This document shows positions 59,401 through 64,000 of a stretch of DNA of 64,000 nucleotides, piece by piece. The position numbers and the translations under genes are program-made. The stretch's first letter is position 1, and each line of letters opens with the position of its first letter. Where the stretch lies: positions 186,001 through 250,000 of the forward strand of contig NZ_JBGCCK010000002.1 in assembly GCF_041262525.1 (NCBI RefSeq), read 5' to 3'. The DNA is from Streptacidiphilus sp041262525. Lineage in GTDB: Bacteria > Actinomycetota > Actinomycetes > Streptomycetales > Streptomycetaceae. The notes beneath the pieces were generated by a model, which was not told the DNA's origin, did no database searches, and saw only the letters and a list, made by a program, of their open reading frames with translations.

Positions 59401-61962
59401 GCGGTGGTAGTGGATGACCGCCGTGCCGGCCGGGACGGGGTTCGCCGCACCGGGGTTGCTGGTGTAGGTGGTGGTGTCGCCGGAGTTGACCCAGACCTCG
59501 CCGGTCTGCGAGATATCGATGGAGCGGTCGGCGGCGGTGTCCTTGGTGCCGTTGTTCTCGATGATGAAGCCGACGTTGCTCGCGCCCTGCTTCAACTTCA
59601 CGTAGGCGAAGGCGCCGAAGGCGTCCCGGCCGATGAAGGGGTGCCCGGCGGGCCAGGTGGTGCCCTCGCCGTCGGCGAGGTCGCCCCAGGCGTAGAGGTT
59701 CCAGCCGGCGTAGTTGCCGTCGGCGCGGTGGTAGTGGACGACGGCGTAGCCGCGCGAGACTGCGGTCGGCTTGGGCGTCACGGGCGCGGCGCCGACGAGC
59801 GTGCTGCCGCTCGCGTCGGCGGTGCGGCCGCTGTTGTCGACGACGACGGCCTTGTAGCGGACGGTCGTTCCGGCCAGGATCGCGCCGAGGTCCTGGGTGA
59901 CGGCGTAGGGGGCGTGGTCGGCGCTGCCGAGCACCTTCCACGCGCCGGTGCCGACGGAGGCGGCGACCACGACGCGGTTGAAGCCGCCGCCGGTCACGTC
60001 CGCCTTCACGGTGGCAGTGCCGGAGGAGCCGTCGGCGGGTGCGGTCAGCGTCAGCGCGGGAACGACGCTCGGCGCGGCGAGGCGGGCGTCGGCCTTGTAG
60101 ACGACGGCGGACTCGGCCGGAACCGTCAGCGTCAGCTTGCTGTCCGTGCCGGTGACGGCGTGGGTCTGGCCGGTGCCGTAGAGCGGGGTGTTGTATATCC
60201 GGGTGAAGGCTGCCCCTGCGGAGTAGGTCGGCACGGCGACGGTCTGGTCGGTGGTCGCGTTGTTGACCGCGACCAGGTACTCGACCTGCTGCTTCGCGTC
60301 GATCCTGGAGAAGGCGTAGACGCCGGGCCCGTTCGCGGCGTAGCGCTCGATCTGCGCGCCGTTCGCGAGGGCCGGGTTGGCCGCACGCAGCGCGGCGAGC
60401 TGAGAGATCGTCGTGAAGACGGGCACGGTGGTGGAGTAGCGGTCGGCGGAACCGCTGCTGCCGCCGATCACGACGTCGGCGTTGTACTCGGCGGTCTTCG
60501 AGGCGAACATGTCCTGCCGCGCCGACTTGTCACCGCCGGGGCCGGTGAAGCCCTGCTCGTCGCCGTAGTAGACGACGGGCTGGCCACGCGTCAGGAAGAG
60601 CAGCTGCTGCGCGAGGTCGTCCTTCTTCAGCAGCTCGGCATCGCTCGCGCCGGGGTTGTCGGTCTTCAGGAAGGAGCCGATCCGGCCCATGTCGTGGTTG
60701 CCGAGGAAGGTCGGCTGCTCGTAGGCGTCGCTGCTCGCGGAGGCGTACTTGTAGTCGTCCGCGTAGAGCGCGGCGAGCACCTGGGCCGAGGCGCCCTGGG
60801 AGGCGTAGAGCCGGGCCGCGTTCTGGAACGGGAAGCCGAGGGCCGCGTCGAGCTTGCCTTTGGTGACGTAGGAGGAGTTGACGGTGGTGTTCGCGTCGTA
60901 GACCTCGCCGAAGAGGAAGAACTTCTTGTTGCCCTGCTGCTCGGCGAACTTCTTCAGCGCCGGGGCCCACTGCTGCCAGAACGCCATGTTGACGTTCTTG
61001 ACGGTGTCGATGCGGAACCCGTCGACGTTGTCCTGCTTGACCCAGTTCTCGTAGATCTTCTCGAAGCCGGTGACCACGCGCGGGTTCTGGGTGTCCAGGT
61101 CGTCCAGGCCGAAGAAGTCGCCCTCGGTGGCGTTCTCGCCGACGAAGGTGGTGTTGCCCCGATTGTGATAGAGCGTCACGTCGTTGAGCCAGGCCGGACT
61201 CTTGACGGTGGCGCCGGCCGGCGTGTTGAAGACGGGGGTGTAGGGGAAGGAGTTCTTCGTCAGCTTCGGGTAGTTCGCGGTGCCGTTGGCCGCGTTGGCG
61301 TCGGCGATCGCGGTGGTGTCCACGGGCCGACCGCTGGCGTCCAGGGTCGGGTAGGCGCCGATGGAGCGGTAGTCGTAGGTCTTCTCCGCGTAGTCGATGA
61401 CGTCGGCGGTGTGGTTGGTGATGACGTCGAAGAAGACCTTCATGCCCATCGCGTGGGCCTTCCGGATCAGCTCCTTGAGCTGGGCGTTGGTGCCGAAGTG
61501 CGGGTCGACCTGGGTGAAGTCGGTGATCCAGTAGCCGTGGTAACCGGCCGAGACGTTGCTCCCCGTGCCCTGGACGGGCTTGTTCTTGAAGATCGGCGCC
61601 ATCCAGATGGCGGTGGTGCCGAGCTTCTTGATGTAGGAGAGCTTGTCGATGATCCCGGCGAGATCTCCGCCGTGGTAGAAGCCCGAGTCGGTCGGGTCGT
61701 AGCCGGTTGCCAGCCGGGAGCCGGTGATGCCGCCGGTGTCGTTGCCGGTGTCGCCGTTGGCGAAGCGGTCGGGCAGCAGGAAGTAGAACTGCTCCTTGCT
61801 CAGCCCGTGCCGGGTCGGCGTCGCGGCCAGCGCGGCGTCCGAGGGCGCCGCGGGCAGCGGCGCCGCCTGCGCGCCTGAAGCCCCCGAGGCACCCGCGACA
61901 GCGGGGCTCAGCAGCGCCGCTGTCACCAGCAGGCTTCTCCATCTGGACCGATTGATGGCCAC
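56482..61962 (-). CDS. Secreted amylopullulanase: two GH13 catalytic domains plus two CBM41-like modules
   Basis: 1826 aa. Signal peptide about 1-33. GH13 domain 1 (about 50-510): FFDVITNHTA, DGFRIDTVKN (nucleophile Asp), FLFGEVYDAN (acid/base Glu), FLGNHDMGR, all intact, alpha-amylase type. An Ig-like module follows (about 640-730). Two CBM41 starch-binding modules share the start VIHYHRADGNYAGW (about 740 and 850). Then an N-terminal pullulanase/CBM48 segment (LSVWAPTAQQVSLELFDSAK) and GH13 domain 2 of pullulanase type (about 1230-1700): VVMDVVYNHTAAS, DGFRFDLMGLD, FLYGEGWNFG and YVDAHDNLDLYD. So one enzyme cleaves both alpha-1,4 and alpha-1,6 bonds in starch or pullulan. GTG 61962 follows AGGGGAGTGAACGC; earlier codons would spoil the signal peptide. 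Confidence 0.93.
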   Translation of the reverse strand: MAINRSRWRSLLVTAALLSPAVAGASGASGAQAAPLPAAPSDAALAATPTRHGLSKEQFYFLLPDRFANGDTGNDTGGITGSRLATGYDPTDSGFYHGGDLAGIIDKLSYIKKLGTTAIWMAPIFKNKPVQGTGSNVSAGYHGYWITDFTQVDPHFGTNAQLKELIRKAHAMGMKVFFDVITNHTADVIDYAEKTYDYRSIGAYPTLDASGRPVDTTAIADANAANGTANYPKLTKNSFPYTPVFNTPAGATVKSPAWLNDVTLYHNRGNTTFVGENATEGDFFGLDDLDTQNPRVVTGFEKIYENWVKQDNVDGFRIDTVKNVNMAFWQQWAPALKKFAEQQGNKKFFLFGEVYDANTTVNSSYVTKGKLDAALGFPFQNAARLYASQGASAQVLAALYADDYKYASASSDAYEQPTFLGNHDMGRIGSFLKTDNPGASDAELLKKDDLAQQLLFLTRGQPVVYYGDEQGFTGPGGDKSARQDMFASKTAEYNADVVIGGSSGSADRYSTTVPVFTTISQLAALRAANPALANGAQIERYAANGPGVYAFSRIDAKQQVEYLVAVNNATTDQTVAVPTYSAGAAFTRIYNTPLYGTGQTHAVTGTDSKLTLTVPAESAVVYKADARLAAPSVVPALTLTAPADGSSGTATVKADVTGGGFNRVVVAASVGTGAWKVLGSADHAPYAVTQDLGAILAGTTVRYKAVVVDNSGRTADASGSTLVGAAPVTPKPTAVSRGYAVVHYHRADGNYAGWNLYAWGDLADGEGTTWPAGHPFIGRDAFGAFAYVKLKQGASNVGFIIENNGTKDTAADRSIDISQTGEVWVNSGDTTTYTSNPGAANPVPAGTAVIHYHRADGNYAGWGLHDWTGAANPTSWTSPLQPSGTDAFGDVFTVPLAAGATSLSYILHNGDTKDLPDDQSLVFGQSGHEIWILNATPGYLLPEASASAADLDLTKAKAQFVDGSTVAVPVTWGFGATVPAGSSAELVYSPTGAIAVKNGDTTDPGYWLRLLPVSSGLSAAQLARHPELKGYAAFTVDPRDLSRVKLALRSQLVMTEREANGALLAATGVQLPGALDALYGAAAAKAKLGPVYGKDGTPTLSVWAPTAQQVSLELFDSAKATTPKLFPMRRQDSSGVWSVTGVPDWIGRFYRYRVTVWAPSVQKLVSNEVTDPYSVALSTDARLSEVVDLSAATLAPSGWATDRSPKAITSAQQEIQELHVRDFSVADATVPANRRGTYLAFTDLTSAGMRHLAELARHGLTTVHLLPAFDFASVPDAKSEQTTPACNLASYAADSDQQQACIAKQAATDAYNWGYDPRHFNVPAGSYATDPNGTARTVQFRAMVAALHRIGLRVVMDVVYNHTAASGQAAAGVLDRIVPGYYQRLSADGAVTTDSCCADTAPEHSMMNKLVVDSTRLWATQYHVDGFRFDLMGLDPKATMLDVQAGLAHTGRAEFLYGEGWNFGTVANNSRFVQATQANMAGTGIATFNDRLRDAVRGGGPFDTDPHLQGFASGLFTAPNGDSVNGTAAQQKAKLLAEMDQIKVGLTGNLARYSFTDSAGRTVTGSEIDYNGAPAGYTAAPGEAITYVDAHDNLDLYDALAYKLPTGTSMADRTRVQALALATTALSQGPGFSVAGSDLLRSKSLDGNSYDSGDWFNAIQWQCANGNGFGRGLPTAASNFGFWPYAKPLLADPALVPNCQAQHDTSALYQQFLRIKASTPLFSLNTAAAVQQRLSYPLSGTAGEIPGVITLHLDGAGLPGWKSVTVVFNAAPTAQTQTLTGLIGTSQRLHPVQADGTDAVVKAASFDPATGAFTIPARTVAVYVQQ

Positions 61963-62027
61963 GCGTTCACTCCCCTGGGACGGCTCTGCTCGGGCGAGCC
62001 AGAACTTACTGACGACGACAGATGGCC

Positions 62028-62048
62028 GCAAGATGTTTCAGCAAGATG
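62028..62048. promoter_or_regulatory. GCAAGATG direct repeats between divergent starch-enzyme genes (MalR-like operator)
   Basis: GCAAGATG at 62028-62035 and 62041-62048, 13 bp apart (CATCTTGC on the minus strand), within the 188-nt region separating the amylopullulanase and alpha-amylase starts. Direct repeats with a CTTGC core are known, from memory, in Streptomyces amylase promoters, where the maltose regulator MalR/Reg1 acts. An AT-rich AAAATATTTCC follows. Confidence 0.65.
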
Positions 62049-62150
62049 CAGAAAATATTTCCACGGATGTCTTGACGCTCAGGAACCGCAGCGAGGAGTC
62101 TCGTCGCCAACGCCATCCCCCACCCACCCTCTCCCCACTCGGAGAAACCG

Positions 62151-64000
62151 ATGCCCCGTCAAACCGGCCGAATCCGGACGCTGTTGGCGTCCGGGGCGCT
62201 GCTGGCCGCAGGCACCGTCGTGCCGCTCGCCCTGACCGGCGGCACCGCTCATGCGAGCGCCGCCAACGGCGGCGATGTGATCGCGAACATGTTCATGTGG
62301 AACTGGTCCTCCGTGGCCTCGGAGTGCACGAACGTGCTCGGACCGAAGGGCTACGGCGCCGTCCAGGTGGCCCCGCCCGAGGACTCGATCAGACTCTCCG
62401 GCGCCCACCCCTGGTGGGAGATCTACCAGCCGGTCGGCTACGACCTGAACAGCCGGATGGGAACCGAGGCACAGTTCCAGTCCATGGTGACGGCCTGCCA
62501 CAACGCGGGCGTCAAGGTCTACGCGGACGTGGTCCTCAACCACATGGCCGGATCCAACCAGACCAGCACCGACTCCTACGGCGGCGACGCCTTCTCCGAG
62601 TCGCCGATGAGCTACAGCCAGATCCCCTACACCTCGGCCGACTTCCACACGTCCCCGGCCAACTGCCCCAACTCGAACATGTCCATCAACGACTGGAACA
62701 ACCAGACCCAGGTCCAGGAGTGCGACCTGCTCTCGCTGGAGGACCTCTACACCGAGACCGACGACGTCCGCAGCAAGGAGGCCGGCTACCTGAACAAGCT
62801 GCTCGGCTACGGCGTCGACGGCTTCCGGGTGGACGCCGCCAAGCACATCGCCCAGGCGGACTTCGCCAACATCCTCTCCCGACTGAACAGCACGACCTGG
62901 GGAGGCGCGCCCTACGTCTCGCAGGAGGTCTACCCGGGGAGCAGCGGCAACCTGGCGCCCTCGGCCTTCGAGGGCAACGGCAGCGTCATCGAGTTCAGCT
63001 ACGCCTACGACCTGAAGAACCAGTTCAACGGCAGCATCGCCAACCTGAAGACCTTCGGGAGCAGTTGGGGCCTGGAGCCGAGCGCGAAGTCCACAGTCAT
63101 GGTGACCAACCACGACACCGAACGGGCCGGCTCGACGCTCAGCTACAAGAACGGCGCCGCCTTCGACCTGGCCACCGAGTTCGAACTGGCCTGGGGCTAC
63201 GGCACCCCGCAGGTCTACTCCGGCTTCGCCTGGAACAGCAGCGACGACTCCCCGCCGGCCGACTCGAACGGCTACGTCACGGCGACGGACTGCTCGGGCA
63301 CCGCCTGGTCCTGCACCGACCGCGTGCAGGGCGTGGCGAACATGGTCGGGTGGCACAACGCCGCGCAGGGCGCGTCGGTGGCCAACTGGTACGACGACGG
63401 CTCGAACCTGATCGCCTTCTCGCGCGGCAGCAAGGCGTGGATCGCGATCAACAACGAGAGCTCGACGCAGACCAGGACCTTCCAGACCGGCCTGGCCGCA
63501 GGCACCTACTGCGACGTCATCCACGGCGACTACACGGCGGCGACGGCCTCGTGCTCCGGCCCGACGGTCACCGTCGACGCGAGCGGCGCCGCGACCGTGT
63601 CGGTCGCGGCGAAGGACGCGGTGGCGCTGTACGCGATCTCGACCGCTTCGCCTTCTGCATCTGCATCCGCCTCCGCATCCGCCTCGGCGTCTGCCTCCGC
63701 GTCTGCCTCCGCGCCTGCCTCCGCGTCTGCCAGTGCCCCTGCGGGGAGCATCGCGGAGACGTTCACCGTCAGCGGCGCGCCGACCAGCGCGCCCATGTAC
63801 CTGGTCGGATCCGTCAGCGGCCTGGGCAACTGGGCGCCGGCCGCAGCCGTCCCGATGACGCAGTCCGGCTCGACCTGGACGACCACCGTCACGCTGCCGC
63901 AGTCCACGGCAGTGCAGTACAAGTACATCGAGAAGGACTCCGCGGGGAACGTCACCTGGGAGCCCGGCTCGAACCACTCCGCCACCACCGGCTCGGGCAG
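62151..64000 (+). CDS. Secreted alpha-amylase (GH13) with C-terminal CBM20 starch-binding domain, partial
   Basis: At least 616 codons are open to the window edge without a stop. ATG 62151 follows GGAGAAA. Signal peptide residues 1-37 (LLASGALLAAGTVVPLALTG with AHASA end). GH13 active site: VYADVVLNHMAG, GFRVDAAKHI (nucleophile Asp about 229), SQEVYPGSSG (Glu about 260), VTNHDTERAG (Asp about 322); the C-terminal beta domain carries GTYCDVIHGDYTAATASCSG. A Ser/Ala repeat linker (63652-63740) joins a CBM20 (IAETFTVSGAPTSAPMYLVG; WTTTVTLPQSTAVQYKYIEK) that is cut by the window end. Endo-hydrolyses starch outside the cell; divergent from, and probably co-regulated with, the amylopullulanase. Confidence 0.95.
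   Translation, partial: MPRQTGRIRTLLASGALLAAGTVVPLALTGGTAHASAANGGDVIANMFMWNWSSVASECTNVLGPKGYGAVQVAPPEDSIRLSGAHPWWEIYQPVGYDLNSRMGTEAQFQSMVTACHNAGVKVYADVVLNHMAGSNQTSTDSYGGDAFSESPMSYSQIPYTSADFHTSPANCPNSNMSINDWNNQTQVQECDLLSLEDLYTETDDVRSKEAGYLNKLLGYGVDGFRVDAAKHIAQADFANILSRLNSTTWGGAPYVSQEVYPGSSGNLAPSAFEGNGSVIEFSYAYDLKNQFNGSIANLKTFGSSWGLEPSAKSTVMVTNHDTERAGSTLSYKNGAAFDLATEFELAWGYGTPQVYSGFAWNSSDDSPPADSNGYVTATDCSGTAWSCTDRVQGVANMVGWHNAAQGASVANWYDDGSNLIAFSRGSKAWIAINNESSTQTRTFQTGLAAGTYCDVIHGDYTAATASCSGPTVTVDASGAATVSVAAKDAVALYAISTASPSASASASASASASASASASAPASASASAPAGSIAETFTVSGAPTSAPMYLVGSVSGLGNWAPAAAVPMTQSGSTWTTTVTLPQSTAVQYKYIEKDSAGNVTWEPGSNHSATTGSG

Noticed and set aside
58753..61878. Open reading frame of over 1000 codons on the plus strand opposite the amylopullulanase
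   Set aside because: Caused by GC bias in the codons of the real gene on the other strand; the translation is low-complexity (Val/Gly/Arg/Asp-rich) with no domain.
62079..63977. 632-codon minus-strand frame at the right end
   Set aside because: Shadow of the alpha-amylase gene on the plus strand, which has signal peptide, GH13 active-site motifs and CBM20 and is open to the window edge.

Overview
The window is very GC-rich actinobacterial DNA, most likely from the family Streptomycetaceae (Streptomyces or a close relative such as Streptacidiphilus or Kitasatospora). The grounds are strong G/C bias at third codon positions, frequent GTG starts and 1-4 nt operon overlaps, a cellobiose-type transporter plus GH1 cluster, a monomeric isocitrate dehydrogenase, a class F sortase, and an inverted intergenic repeat built on GGGGCGCGGGGAACTGCGCG of a kind I recall as common in Streptomyces. 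The content is primary and accessory catabolism, with no antibiotic cluster or CRISPR array. About 50 genes are supported.

Layout. 1-3.6 kb: end of a sugar-binding protein, two permeases and a GH1 beta-glucosidase (cebEFG-bglC-like). 3.6-4.7 kb: a putative lipoprotein and a decayed tyrosine integrase. 4.7-9 kb: divergent amino-compound operons (M19 dipeptidase-like protein plus amidohydrolase; IclR regulator plus ornithine-cyclodeaminase-family enzyme) around a palindrome. 9-12.1 kb: Smr protein, a frameshifted conserved gene, a cysteine-free ribosomal protein L33, a HigBA-like toxin-antitoxin pair and initiator tRNA-fMet. 12.1-18.1 kb: a minus-strand run of thioesterase, amidohydrolase, APC permease, double-domain Lrp/AsnC regulator and LacI regulator. 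18.2-24.2 kb: DUF222/HNH protein, an ArnT-like membrane glycosyltransferase and a DUF2264 protein behind a LacI-type operator.

24.2-34.6 kb: icd with a strong terminator, a GNAT-TetR unit with twin operators, etfBA, a tRNA-like remnant, a FadH-type dienoyl-CoA reductase, a cytochrome P450 and a winged-helix regulator. 34.8-46.2 kb is the most coherent unit: a ROK sugar kinase, a complete five-gene Dpp/Opp-type ABC transporter, a secreted GH2 enzyme of the exo-beta-D-glucosaminidase type and a secreted GH20 hexosaminidase. I read it as a chitosan/chitin-oligosaccharide utilisation locus: secreted exo-enzymes trim the polymer, the transporter imports products and the kinase phosphorylates the amino sugar.

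46.2-54.7 kb: RlmG methyltransferase, a PAP2 phosphatase behind a 31-bp near-perfect dyad, a DHA2 exporter, an MBL hydrolase, the interspersed repeat, a quinone oxidoreductase, an S41 peptidase and a secreted protein paired with a class F sortase. 54.7-64 kb: an MFS transporter, an 1826-residue amylopullulanase with two intact GH13 domains and, divergent from it, an alpha-amylase with a starch-binding module that runs off the window. The last two share a region holding GCAAGATG direct repeats. All functions are inferred from sequence motifs and context only.
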